Source: Planctomycetota bacterium
Lineage (GTDB): Bacteria; Planctomycetota; UBA1135; UBA2386
Reading direction: 5' to 3'
NCBI GenBank assembly: GCA_020849665.1
Contig: JADLFX010000032.1
Coordinates: 1-62,310, forward strand
Length of the DNA stretch: 62,310 nt
Shown one piece after another: positions 52,562 to 61,563 of the stretch. Under the pieces are notes generated by a model. That model was not told the origin of the DNA. It worked only from the letters and a program-made list of their open reading frames with translations, and did no database searches. The position numbers and the translations under genes were made by a program. How positions within the stretch are numbered: position 1 is the first letter of the stretch; each line of letters starts with the position of its first letter.

Positions 52562-53284
52562 TCACATCTGGGGCGTCGCGAACGCGGCTTCGCCGAGCAG
52601 GACCTCGGCGAACGCACACCAGATCTGCACCTTCGCCACGTCCTTGACGTAGGCCGGCAGCACGATCGTCCGGTTGAACTTGTCGTCCTTGGCGACCAGC
52701 CGCGGCAGCAGGAATGCGTGGCCGCTGCTGTCGACGACCTGCCAGTGGGGAGCCGGGGTGTCGGGGACCACGAAGTCGCTGCTGAGCGTCAGCACGCGCT
52801 GGTTCCCCAGCCGGCCCAAGCTGGCCGTGCCCTTGTTGGCCTTGACGCCTGCGAATGCGGCGGTCGTGGCGATGACGGCCGGCGCGGACCTCGGCTGGAG
52901 CTCGACGACCTTGCCGAAGCTTGCCTCGCCGAGCAGCGTCTCGGCGAAGGCGCACCAGATCTGCACCTTGGCGAGATCGAGCACGTGGGTCGGGATGGTG
53001 ATGGACCGGTTCTGGCGGTTGTCCTTGGCGACCAGCCGCTGCAACAGGTAGGCGTTGCCGCGTCCGTCGATCAGCTGCCAGTGCGGAGCCGGCGTGTCGG
53101 GCACGACGAAGTCGTCGCTGAGCGTCAGCCGCCAGTCCTGGCCCTGGCGCTGCAGCGCGACCGTGCCCTTGTTGGCCTTGACGCCCTGGAACGGCATGCT
53201 CGTCGAGGTCGACTGCGTGACGGCAGCCGTGGCGAGCGTGGTCGCGGCGAGCAGCGAGAGGAACGTGTGTCGGAACGAATGCAT
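52562..53284 (-). CDS. Secreted protein with two tandem DM13 domains
   Basis: A 240-residue exported protein from ATG 53284. After the leader (MHSFRHTFLSLLAATTLATA) come two near-copies of a 95-residue DM13 domain: FQGVKANKGTVALQRQGQDW to VQIWCAFAETLLGEASF, and FAGVKANKGTASLGRLGNQ to VQIWCAFAEVLLGEAAF. Both keep LSxDFVVPDTPAPHWQ and the single Cys of IWCAFAE, the presumed redox or metal residue of DM13, a domain predicted to take part in electron transfer. The gene lies between lipoproteins and the heme/cupin gene, a redox-type envelope set. Confidence 0.88.
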   Translation of the reverse strand: MHSFRHTFLSLLAATTLATAAVTQSTSTSMPFQGVKANKGTVALQRQGQDWRLTLSDDFVVPDTPAPHWQLIDGRGNAYLLQRLVAKDNRQNRSITIPTHVLDLAKVQIWCAFAETLLGEASFGKVVELQPRSAPAVIATTAAFAGVKANKGTASLGRLGNQRVLTLSSDFVVPDTPAPHWQVVDSSGHAFLLPRLVAKDDKFNRTIVLPAYVKDVAKVQIWCAFAEVLLGEAAFATPQM

Positions 53285-53400
53285 TCGGTTGCTCCAGTTC
53301 GGGGTTGGATCGACCCCACATGGGGTCGCGCGTTCGATGCAGCGTCGGTCCCGGCGTTTCCGCTGCGCCCTGCCGCCCGAGTGGCCGGCGATGCCCGAGC

Positions 53401-54468
53401 TCAGGACTTCGCGCTCGTGACGACAACCGCCTCGGCGCCGAAGGACACGCTGCCGGCCCAGCGATAGCGGCTCGCCGAGCTGTGATTCTGGCGCGTGCCG
53501 CGGATCGTCGCGTGGACCGGCAGGTCGCGCGCAGCTTCGCCGGGCTGCACGATGTAATGCCCGTAGTAGCTGGCGCGGGCGCCGCGCGGGTCCTCGTACA
53601 GGGCGCGCCTGGTCATGGGCACGGCACGGCGCAGGGTGCCGAGGTCGAATCTGACCTCGCACCCGGGGGTGCCCAGCGCCACGACGTCGATGCGCTCACC
53701 GGGCCGCAGCACCCCGTCGTGCGGTAGTGCCACGGCGACGAACGACAGCCGCGGTGCATCAGCCGCGGCGGGCGCCTCGCCCACGTCGCCGGCCAGATCG
53801 AGTGCGGCGCCGCGGCTCGCGGCGCGGGTGAGCTCGCGCAGGTGGGAGGTGCGCAGGCCGGCGACCGGCTCGGTTACCGCCGAGACGAACCCCGTCGGAC
53901 CCCCGCGCAGCCCGGACGTCAAGCTCTCGACGCGCTCGGTGAAGAACAGCGTGTCGCCGGTGGCGCCGTCGACGAGTTCGAGCCGCAGCCCGACCCGGGC
54001 GCGCGACTCGACGAGGTAGTAGCTGCGGTTCCAATGCGTGACGTCGCCGTAGAGCACGGCGTCGACCTGCAGCAGGCCTGCCACCTCCCTGGTGCGCGCT
54101 CGGTCCTGCAGCGCCGGGGGGTCGAGCCCGCGGTGGACCAGTGTGGTATCGGTGGCCCAGGGTTCGATGACCTCGAAGTCGCTGCGGCCGAGCCAGCCGA
54201 TCACCTGCTGCCGCATCAGGGCGCCGATGCGGGCGCGCGCCGGCACTCCGGCACCCGCAACCTCGAGCGACAGCAGCTCGCCGACCGGCCCGAGGCTGGC
54301 CGCGAGGAAACTCTCCTCCGCCGCGGACACGGCAAACGGCAGCACCGCGATCCGCAACCCCTGCGCGCGCAGGTGCGGCAGCCGCGGGTCGCTGCGCAGC
54401 GTCACATCGCTGGTCGCGCAGGCGCAGAGCCACAGGAGGATCAGCGCGGCGCACGAGCCAGCTCTCAT
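53401..54468 (-). CDS. Envelope lipoprotein, GNA1162/DUF799-like
   Basis: A 355-residue protein; its ATG 54468 overlaps the stop of the next lipoprotein (ATGA). The leader MRAGSCAALILLWLCACATS suggests lipid attachment at a Cys. The core LRIAVLPFAVSAAEESF, VIGWLGRSDFEVIEPWATD and LLQVDAVLYGDVTHWNRSYY follows the pattern of GNA1162/DUF799-type lipoproteins (outer-membrane factors with the LPF...DAVLYG layout). The C-terminal 110 residues (PRLSFVAVALPHDGVLRPG) are an extra beta domain. Its role is unknown. Confidence 0.65.
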   Translation of the reverse strand: MRAGSCAALILLWLCACATSDVTLRSDPRLPHLRAQGLRIAVLPFAVSAAEESFLAASLGPVGELLSLEVAGAGVPARARIGALMRQQVIGWLGRSDFEVIEPWATDTTLVHRGLDPPALQDRARTREVAGLLQVDAVLYGDVTHWNRSYYLVESRARVGLRLELVDGATGDTLFFTERVESLTSGLRGGPTGFVSAVTEPVAGLRTSHLRELTRAASRGAALDLAGDVGEAPAAADAPRLSFVAVALPHDGVLRPGERIDVVALGTPGCEVRFDLGTLRRAVPMTRRALYEDPRGARASYYGHYIVQPGEAARDLPVHATIRGTRQNHSSASRYRWAGSVSFGAEAVVVTSAKS

Positions 54469-55346
54469 TGCTTCACCTCGACGCTGGCCGTGTTGCCGAA
54501 GCCGTCTCGGGCGCGCAGGCGTACGGATCCCGGCAACCGTGCCGGGTCGGCGTCGTGGGAGACCGAGAACGCGCCCGACCGCTCGCTGGCCGGGATCCCC
54601 GACCTGGCGGAATCGAAGTCGAGCCAGACGCGCGTGCCGGGCGGCACCGTGCCCCGGATCGTCAGCCGGGACTCGCTGCCCGTGCCTGCCGCCAAGACCA
54701 GGTCCGCGGCGTGCAGCGCCACGTCCATGCGCCCGCCGGTGGCGTTCCCGGCTGGGGGGGAGGCGGGCGGGGGCAGCGCCGCCAGCACATCGTCGACCAA
54801 CGCGTCGACGAGGGCGACCGCCTCGCGCGGCGTGCCGTGTTCGCCCTGGGCCCGCAATTCGCTCAGGATCTGTCCGCTCTGCAGCAGCAAGCCGCCGCCG
54901 CGCGCAGCCCTGGCGGTGATCTGGAGCGCCTGGCTGCCGTCGACGCGCCGCAGCTGCACTTCGCCCGTGAAGACATGGCGTCGCACCAGAAGCAGGTTGA
55001 AGCTGCGGTGGTCGAAACCGGTGCCGGCCAGCACGGCTTCGACGCCGAGCGCCTGACACGCCCGGTCGACGCCGACGTGCTCCGGCCGGAACACCTCCGG
55101 GTCGCCGAGCCAGCCGTACTCGGCGAGGATGCGGTCGGTGTGCTCGGTCTCGACCACCTGCAGGCCGTGCTGGCGCAGGCCGCTGACCAGGAGCGCGCGA
55201 CAAAGCGTGCGCAGCCGGGCATCGGCCGCGCCCTGCAAGGGCAGCACGGCGACGGTCCGCGGCAGCGGCCGGTCGTCGCTCCGCACCGACACGCCTGCGC
55301 ACGCGGGCAACAGCGCCAACAGGGACCAGGCGGCGCGGCGCATCAT
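54465..55346 (-). CDS. Envelope lipoprotein with C-terminal beta-sandwich
   Basis: A 293-residue lipoprotein (MMRRAAWSLLALLPACAGVS, Cys16). The middle (RTVAVLPLQGAADARLRTLC, LGVEAVLAGTGFDHRSFNLL) resembles its downstream neighbour, so the two are probably related parts of one envelope complex. The last 90 residues (LTIRGTVPPGTRVWLDFDSA to LRARDGFGNTASVEVKQ) look like an Ig-like domain. Both ends overlap neighbours by ATGA, so the three genes of this operon are made together. Confidence 0.6.
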   Translation of the reverse strand: MMRRAAWSLLALLPACAGVSVRSDDRPLPRTVAVLPLQGAADARLRTLCRALLVSGLRQHGLQVVETEHTDRILAEYGWLGDPEVFRPEHVGVDRACQALGVEAVLAGTGFDHRSFNLLLVRRHVFTGEVQLRRVDGSQALQITARAARGGGLLLQSGQILSELRAQGEHGTPREAVALVDALVDDVLAALPPPASPPAGNATGGRMDVALHAADLVLAAGTGSESRLTIRGTVPPGTRVWLDFDSARSGIPASERSGAFSVSHDADPARLPGSVRLRARDGFGNTASVEVKQ

Positions 55347-55747
55347 CGCACCTCATCGGCGACTTCGACCGTGCCGCGCAGCTGCCGGCCGGTGATCTCG
55401 ACGACGAACGGGAACGAGCCGGCCTCGTGGAAGCACAGCGCCGCGAAGGCCTGCGGCAGCACGCCGCGCGCGACCGAGGCGTCGCCCTCGGGGGTGAAGC
55501 CCAGCATGGTCGAACACGGCAGGGAGGAGGCCAGCGGACGCATCACGGTGACCCGAACGGGCATCCCGGGCAGGGCATTGCGGAACACCACGGTGCCGAA
55601 CCGGCGTACGCGCGCCACCCCGGCAGGCTGCAGGCCGGCGTCGGCCACGGTGATCGCCGCGGACTCGAAGCGGTCCGCATGCGCGGGCGCGACGGCCGCG
55701 CAGCCGCAGAGTCCGAGCGTCGCGAGCGCCAGCATTCGCAGCACCAT
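55343..55747 (-). CDS. Cupredoxin-like lipoprotein
   Basis: A 134-residue protein with leader MVLRMLALATLGLCGCAAVA. The fold looks cupredoxin-like (VVFRNALPGMPVRVTV, then ALCFHEAGSFPFVVEI). A Cys and His spaced C-x-H (LCFHEAG) sit where a copper loop would be, but the usual Met was not found at the expected place, so copper binding is only possible. It is the first gene of the lipoprotein operon. Confidence 0.6.
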   Translation of the reverse strand: MVLRMLALATLGLCGCAAVAPAHADRFESAAITVADAGLQPAGVARVRRFGTVVFRNALPGMPVRVTVMRPLASSLPCSTMLGFTPEGDASVARGVLPQAFAALCFHEAGSFPFVVEITGRQLRGTVEVADEVR

Positions 55748-55798
55748 GGCGATGGGATGCTGGCGGGGGCCATCGGTGTCGCGGCGGCGGTCGCCGGA

Positions 55799-58153
55799 TC
55801 ACCGGCCGGCGGGCTCGAGCTCGCCGGCGGGCGCGGTCTTGGGCGGCGCGGCAGGCACGCGCGGACCGCGGTCCGTCGGGCACTTGACGAGGTCCTTGGT
55901 GAACAGCAGGTCCAGAGTCCAGTCGAGCGCGACGCGCACCTTGCGCTCGAACCCGGGCAGCTTGAGCAGGTAGATCGAGCGCCACAGCCACCAGGCGACG
56001 AACCCCGAGAAGCGCAGCCCCAGGATCTGCGCCACACCGGACCGCCGGCCGAGCGCCGCGAGCTGGCCCAGCATCCGGAAACGGAATGGCCGCGCCCGCT
56101 GGCCGCGCAGCGCCGCCGCGATGTTGCCTGCCAGCACCCTGCCTTGACGCGTGGCGTGCTGCGCGGTCGGCGGGCAGCTCCCGCCGCGTGCGAGATCCGG
56201 GACCACGGCGCAGTCGCCGAGGCTCCACAGCCCGGGGAACGAGGGTACGGCCAGCGTCGCGTCGACGACGACGCGGCCCTTCTCCTTCGCGCACGGCAGC
56301 GTCGCGAGCAGCGGGTGTGGCGCGGTGCCCGCAGTCCACACCAGCGTCCGCGTCGGCAGCACCGTGCCGTCACCGAGTGTCGCACCATCCGCGCCGAGAC
56401 CCTTGACGCGCGTCTGCAGCCGGACCTCGACGCCGCGCTCGGTGAGCTTGTTGCGCGCGTAGTCTCCGAGCTGCGGGGACAACTCGGGCAGGATGCGGTC
56501 GCCAGAGTGCACCAGCACCATGCGGATGTCGCCTTCGCGCAGAGCCGGGTAGAAGCGGCGCGTCTCGCGGGCGAAGTCGTTGATCGCCGCGACCGTCTCG
56601 ACGCCGGCGAAGCCGCCGCCGGCGACCACGAAAGTGAGCAGTCGCGCGCGCTCGTTGGCGTCGGCGACGACGCTGGCGGCCTCCATGTTGCCGATCAGCC
56701 GGTTGCGCAGCGCGATCGCGTCGCCGATCGTGCGCATCGTGTAGGCGCCCTCCGCCAGCCCAGGCACCCCGTGGAAATTGGTGACCGAGCCGAGGCCGAG
56801 CACCAGGTGGTCGTAGCGCAGCACGTGCCGGAGCCCTGCGTCGCCGTGGGCCAGGGTCACCTCGCGGCGCCCGAGGTCGATGCCCTGCACTTCGCCGTTC
56901 ACGAACTCGACCTGGGTCAGCAGCTTGCGCGCGGCGCAGACGATGTGCGTCACGTCCAGGTCGGACGCCGCGACCTCGTGCAGCATCGGCGTGAACAGCA
57001 GGAAGTTGTCCTGGTTGACGAGCGTGACGTGGACGCCCGGATCGTCGGCGAAGATCCGCTCCAGCTCCATCGCCGCATACATGCCGCCGAAGCCGCCGCC
57101 GAGGATCACGATGCGCTTGCTGCCGGCTGCGTCGGCGCGGCGGGCGGAGTGCCGCCCTCGGAACCGGGTGGCGAGCACTGGATCGAGGGCCAGCCGCCCG
57201 GCGCCGCGGATCGCGAGCCATGCGAAGAGCATCAGCAGGACGAGCGGCACGACCTCGAGCACCCAGAGTTCACCGCCGGGCACGACCGCCTCGACGAGCC
57301 GCGCGCGCTCGGTGGTCGCGAGGACGACGGTCATGACCACGCCCAGCGACAGGGACAGCACGCGCGTGCCCAGACCGACCAGGATGCCGAGACCGCCGAC
57401 CGACTCGAGTCCGGCGAGCAGCAGGGCGGCCGCGGCCGGCAAGGGCACACCGCGGTTCGCGAACGACTGCGCGGTTGCCTCCAGGGCGGATGCGTGGCCG
57501 ATGCCCGCCCGGAGCATCGCGTAGCCGACCAGGACTCGTGTCGCCAGAGCCGCCACGGACCGCAGGTGTGGGGCCAGAAGGTCGGGCTGCCTGACGAGCC
57601 GCCACCAGCGCCGGGCGGTCTTCGGCCGGACCGCGGTGGCCGCACTGCGCTGCAGCACCCGTTCCGCCTCGGCCTCGCCGATGGCGGGGCGCGCGCGCGC
57701 CAGCAACCGGTCCAGGCTCACGAGCCCGCCGCCATCGGCGGCGAGCCAGAGCAGGAACAACAGGAACAGCAGTGGCACCACCTCGATCGGCCCGTAGCCG
57801 GATCCGGCCGCGAACGAGCCGAACAACTGGGCACGGTCCGCGGTCAGCGTGGCGACGACCATCGTGAACGACAGCAGCACGGCGACCGAGCGCGTGCCGA
57901 GCCCGAGGCAGAGCAGCGCGCCGCCCGCGAGCTCCAGCGTCGTGACGAGTGCGGCACCGAGCCGGGGAAAGGGGATGCCGACCGCGCCGAAGAACGCGAC
58001 GGCGTCGGCGAACTGGGTCAGCTTGCCGTAGCCCGTCCGGAGGAAGGCCCAGCCGAGCACCAGCCTGGTCAGCAACGGTGCCACGGGTTCCAGGCGGGTC
58101 GCCAGCGCGCGGACGAGGCGTGCCAGCCATCCAAGTCGGTCGCGGATGGTCAT
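55799..58153 (-). CDS. Three-part fusion: DoxX-DoxX-type II NADH dehydrogenase
   Basis: A 784-residue membrane protein from ATG 58153 (AAGGA upstream). Residues 25-150 and 195-320 are two DoxX domains of four helices each (LTRLVLGWAFLRTGYGKL; VLVGYAMLRAGIGHASAL). From 346 comes an NDH-2-like flavoprotein: VILGGGFGGMYAAMELERI (FAD), FVVAGGGFAGVETVAAINDF (NADH), ALGDGTVLPTRTLVWTAGT-like region and LWSLGDCAVVPD. The C-terminal helix segment (WWLWRSIYLLKLPGFERKVR) is the membrane anchor usual for NDH-2. It would pass electrons from NADH to quinone; what the DoxX domains add is unknown. It is a separate transcript from the lipoprotein operon, 51 bp upstream. Confidence 0.88.
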   Translation of the reverse strand: MTIRDRLGWLARLVRALATRLEPVAPLLTRLVLGWAFLRTGYGKLTQFADAVAFFGAVGIPFPRLGAALVTTLELAGGALLCLGLGTRSVAVLLSFTMVVATLTADRAQLFGSFAAGSGYGPIEVVPLLFLLFLLWLAADGGGLVSLDRLLARARPAIGEAEAERVLQRSAATAVRPKTARRWWRLVRQPDLLAPHLRSVAALATRVLVGYAMLRAGIGHASALEATAQSFANRGVPLPAAAALLLAGLESVGGLGILVGLGTRVLSLSLGVVMTVVLATTERARLVEAVVPGGELWVLEVVPLVLLMLFAWLAIRGAGRLALDPVLATRFRGRHSARRADAAGSKRIVILGGGFGGMYAAMELERIFADDPGVHVTLVNQDNFLLFTPMLHEVAASDLDVTHIVCAARKLLTQVEFVNGEVQGIDLGRREVTLAHGDAGLRHVLRYDHLVLGLGSVTNFHGVPGLAEGAYTMRTIGDAIALRNRLIGNMEAASVVADANERARLLTFVVAGGGFAGVETVAAINDFARETRRFYPALREGDIRMVLVHSGDRILPELSPQLGDYARNKLTERGVEVRLQTRVKGLGADGATLGDGTVLPTRTLVWTAGTAPHPLLATLPCAKEKGRVVVDATLAVPSFPGLWSLGDCAVVPDLARGGSCPPTAQHATRQGRVLAGNIAAALRGQRARPFRFRMLGQLAALGRRSGVAQILGLRFSGFVAWWLWRSIYLLKLPGFERKVRVALDWTLDLLFTKDLVKCPTDRGPRVPAAPPKTAPAGELEPAGR

Positions 58154-58311
58154 GCTGGTCCTTGGGCTCTGGCCTTGGATGCGGCCGGGCGCCGGCGGTG
58201 TCCACGCGAGAAGCGCCGCCCCGGGGAGCTCGCGCGGCCCGCGCCTCGCGCCAGGCAATCCGGCGGGGCACGCCGTCCGGACCACCGTCGCGACCGCCGC
58301 TCCGCGGCGCC

Positions 58312-60069
58312 CTAGCGCAGCAAGGACGTCGCGCGGTTGGTGAGCTGGTAGTCCGAGGGGATGAGCGCGAGGCTCTGGAAGTGCAGCGAGAGACCGCGCA
58401 GCGCCGGGTTGTTGGGGATCGGCAGCAGCTGTGCGTGCGGCCCGGAGAACCCGGGATAGGGCACGACTCCGGTCAGCGCCAGGATCGGCGTGGGGCCGAT
58501 GAGCAGCGTGCCGAAGGGTGGCAGGGGCTGGTTCTGCATGGCCGTCGAGAAGAACAGCACGAAGCTCGCGCCCCCGGGGCCGTAGTCGTCGATCTGCAGG
58601 GTGTCGCCCGGCGACCGGCAGGGGTTGCTGGAGACGCCTGGTCCACAGAGCACGGGAGTCAGGTGGGCGCTGTTCCATGTGCCGCCCGTCGCGCCGGTGG
58701 AGATCGACACGCGGCCGGAGCTGTCCATCGACGGCCAGCCGTCGATCACGCCGTAGTCGGCGCCGGTGCCCGTGGGGCCGCCCTGGCGCGCGAGCACCGT
58801 GCGCGAGCCGTCGGCCGCGCTGAGGAGGATGCGGCCCTTGGTCTGGTTGGGGTCGAGATCGCACCACACGACGAGGTCGCCGTTGTCGCTGAGCGGCGTC
58901 ATCGGCGGCCGCGAGAAGCCGAGCACGATGCACAGGCCGCCGTCGACCGGATCGTTGAAGCACAGCGCCGCGCGCCAGCTGCCGGGCCGGCCGACGAACC
59001 AGCCCCCGGACGGGTTGCCGCCCTGCATGAACTCGGCGAACACCGCGATCTGGCCGCCACCGTTCAGGATGGGTCCCTGGAAGTCGAAGTAGGTGCCGCC
59101 GACGGGCGTCGACATCGTGTCGGTCAGGTACCACGCGTCCGTGCCGTTGCTGCGCACCGCGATGCCCACGCCGACGGGGCCGCCGGTGGTGATGATCCGG
59201 TAGGCGACCTGCCCGCAGTCGTTGATCGACGGCAGGGGGCCGGCGAACACCGTGGTGCCGTCGACGAAGCCGAAGCTCTCGGTGCCGAGCATCCCCACGG
59301 TGGCGCCGCCGGGCGCGGGATCGCCGGCGACGCAGAACCGGCTCACGGTGCCCGACTTCCACCGGAAGATGTCGGCGAGGTACTGGTTGCTGCCCGTGCT
59401 GCGCGCCAGGAAGAGCACCTGGCGGTCGCGGTCGAGAGAGCCGGGGCCGAGCGCGGTGAACACGCCGCCCAGCGGCGAGGGATCGCCGACGCCGGCGACC
59501 TTCACGATGGTCTGGCTGCCCGCCAGGTAGAGGAAGAGCCCACGCGTCGTGGTGCCGTTCTTGATGTCGGCGAGGAAGAGCACGTCGCCGTCCTCGTTGA
59601 TCGGCGGCGCGAAGACCGTGCTGCTGAAGAAGCCGGCGAAGGTGCCGCCGACCGGCGACGGATCGCCGCAGGTGCCGTGCTGTCCCGAGCCGCCGCCCTG
59701 GCCGCAGCCCATCACGATCGCACGCACGCCCGTGCCGTCCGCGACGAAGATGCCCTGGTTGCGCGCGCCGGTGGCGCCCGCGTAGAAGGCGATGGTGCCG
59801 GTGCGGTTCATGCACGCCGGGTTCATGAACGCATTGGTGATCAGCGTGGCGCCGCCGCCGTTGAGGATCGGCTCGCCGTCGTAGGCGGCGATGCGCGTGC
59901 CGCAGTGTGGGGGCGCGACCGAGTCCGGCGCGGACTGGCCCGGACCGGCCGGTCCGCGCCGCTCGAGCACGTTGTCGCGCACGCGAACGAAGTTCTGGGC
60001 GCAGAGCGGAGCCAGGAGGAGAGGCAGGACGAACACCAGGGCGCGCGTCGACATGGCGATGGTGCTCAT
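58312..60069 (-). CDS. Secreted NxxGxxAF-repeat protein with C-terminal tail module
   Basis: A 585-residue exported protein; ATG 60069 is used, with ATG 60054 giving the tighter leader MSTRALVFVLPLLLAPLCAQ. Units such as MNRTGTIAFYAG, INEDGDVLFLAD, LDRDRQVLFLAR, INDCGQVAYRII and LNGGGQIAVFAEF are the NxxGxxAF tandem-repeat type of planctomycete and myxobacterial secreted proteins. The last 110 residues (DTLQIDDYGPGGASFVLFFS, PLPPFGTLLIGPTPILAL, IPNNPALRGLSLHFQSLALI) form the tail module shared with the kelch, sulfatase and subtilase proteins of this window. The gene stands alone. Confidence 0.82.
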   Translation of the reverse strand: MSTIAMSTRALVFVLPLLLAPLCAQNFVRVRDNVLERRGPAGPGQSAPDSVAPPHCGTRIAAYDGEPILNGGGATLITNAFMNPACMNRTGTIAFYAGATGARNQGIFVADGTGVRAIVMGCGQGGGSGQHGTCGDPSPVGGTFAGFFSSTVFAPPINEDGDVLFLADIKNGTTTRGLFLYLAGSQTIVKVAGVGDPSPLGGVFTALGPGSLDRDRQVLFLARSTGSNQYLADIFRWKSGTVSRFCVAGDPAPGGATVGMLGTESFGFVDGTTVFAGPLPSINDCGQVAYRIITTGGPVGVGIAVRSNGTDAWYLTDTMSTPVGGTYFDFQGPILNGGGQIAVFAEFMQGGNPSGGWFVGRPGSWRAALCFNDPVDGGLCIVLGFSRPPMTPLSDNGDLVVWCDLDPNQTKGRILLSAADGSRTVLARQGGPTGTGADYGVIDGWPSMDSSGRVSISTGATGGTWNSAHLTPVLCGPGVSSNPCRSPGDTLQIDDYGPGGASFVLFFSTAMQNQPLPPFGTLLIGPTPILALTGVVPYPGFSGPHAQLLPIPNNPALRGLSLHFQSLALIPSDYQLTNRATSLLR

Positions 60070-60304
60070 GCTATTCGTCCGCGGCCTGCCGGAGTGGCGG
60101 CCGAGCCCTCCGCAAGGTGGAGAGGAGCCGCATGCTCGCGTGAGCTGCGGGTGTCATGCTGCCCGGCCGATGCTGCGGGGCGCGTGATCGGTGAGGGGTC
60201 GGGGCGGACCTCGCGCACTCCGGGAAGGCGCGCCGGCCTTGCGGGGACCCGTCTGCAGCTGTCCGGCCTTGCGCCGCGCCGGTGCCCTGGTTCCTCTCCC
60301 CCTC

Positions 60305-60574
60305 GTGAGAAACCTCCTCCTCGTCCTCTCCGCGGCGGTGCTGGCCGGCCTGTCGATCTACGTCGTCTTCACGCTGTTGGGCTGGATCGGACTGCTCGGA
60401 AGCGACGTGCTGATCAACGTGAACGCCTTCGTGGCGTTGGTCGCGTGCCTCACCGTCGGGGGGGCGGCGGCGGTCCTGGCGCTGCAGGCCGTGGTGGTGC
60501 GCCTCGAGACCCGGACGATGGCGCAGCTCGAGCAGCGCATCGCCGCGCTCGAGCAGCGCGTGCAGGGTCGCTGA
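60305..60574 (+). CDS. Small two-helix membrane protein with coiled-coil end
   Basis: An 89-residue protein from GTG 60305 (a longer frame opens at 60191 but that part is low-complexity). Two membrane helices (LLLVLSAAVLAGLSIYVVFT; VNAFVALVACLTVGGAAAVL) are followed by an amphipathic end (RTMAQLEQRIAALEQRVQGR) that would form a coiled coil in the cytoplasm. There is no clear ribosome site. No family recognised. Confidence 0.55.
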   Translation: MRNLLLVLSAAVLAGLSIYVVFTLLGWIGLLGSDVLINVNAFVALVACLTVGGAAAVLALQAVVVRLETRTMAQLEQRIAALEQRVQGR

Positions 60575-60782
60575 AGGCCGCCTGCTGCGCCTGGGCTGCG
60601 GGATCGACCGGGCAAGCCGGCGGGAAGCGTCGCGGGGCGCGGGCCCCGGCTCCGGCCTGCGCCGGGCCGCGATGTGCAGGCGATGCTCCGGGCGCCGATC
60701 TGGCCGGGTGCCGCGACGCGCCGCCTCGCCGCGCAGGTGGCGGGCTGCCTGCCTGCGCGAGGGCGGCGACCCGCTCGACCCG

Positions 60783-61448
60783 TCACTTCTTCGGCTGCTC
60801 GGCCGGAGGCGGAGGCGGGGCGACCTTCACCTGCAGCACGGCCGCGACCTCGTCGACGACCTTCATCGCGCCTTCGGCCTGCTGGATCACCTTGTTCCCC
60901 TCGGTGGAGAACTGCTTGATCAGGCCGGCGGAGCCTTTGATGCCGGCTGGGCTCAGGTCGACGCTCAGCGCCTTGTGCAGGTCCTTGACGTTGGCCATGA
61001 AGGTCTGCGCGTTCTCCGCCAGGGTGTCGGTGTACTCGCGGATCTTGCCGTACTTCGTCGAAAGCTCCGCCTTGCGTGCCTCGACGCGCTTCTTGATCTC
61101 GGGGTTGGTGATCTGGGCGAGCTGGGCCTCCCAGTTCTGGAAGTACGACTGGCCCTGGGCGCGCATCGCGTCGCGCGAGGCGCGGGTGCGTGCGGCCTGG
61201 GCCTCGAGCGAGCTGATCTCCTGGGTGAAGCTGCCGAACGCGGGGCGCGGGTCCTTGTCGGCTTCGGTGACCACCGCGTTCATCGCGGTGATCATCGACT
61301 TCGCCACGGAGATCGACTTCGCCATCTCGGCGCGGTAGGTGGCCATTGCCGAGGTCGTGGCGTCGGCCTCGCTGGCGGGTGCGCTGCTCTTGCATGCGCC
61401 GAGGATCGCCAGGACGGAGAGGGTGAGGGTTCGGTACAGGTGGTTCAT
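60783..61448 (-). CDS. DUF2959-like lipoprotein with long coiled-coil
   Basis: A 221-residue lipoprotein; the start is read at ATG 61448 (ATG 61457 is an alternative), and the lipobox is AILGAC. The rest is helical (FTQEISSLEAQAARTRASRD, RAQGQSYFQNWEAQLAQITN, EIKKRVEARKAELSTKYGKI), matching DUF2959-like proteins, whose role is unknown. A proline-rich tail (VAPPPPPAEQPKK) ends the protein. It faces the small membrane protein gene convergently, with 208 bp between that hold no recognisable gene. Confidence 0.6.
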   Translation of the reverse strand: MNHLYRTLTLSVLAILGACKSSAPASEADATTSAMATYRAEMAKSISVAKSMITAMNAVVTEADKDPRPAFGSFTQEISSLEAQAARTRASRDAMRAQGQSYFQNWEAQLAQITNPEIKKRVEARKAELSTKYGKIREYTDTLAENAQTFMANVKDLHKALSVDLSPAGIKGSAGLIKQFSTEGNKVIQQAEGAMKVVDEVAAVLQVKVAPPPPPAEQPKK

Positions 61449-61563
61449 GGCTCTCATTGGGGGACCCGGAATGGTATTCACCTCGGCCGGGGGCATCCAC
61501 GACCTCGTTCCGGCGCCACCCGCCGGTGGCGCGCCGCAGGCACGGCGGCCGCGCTGCCGCGCC

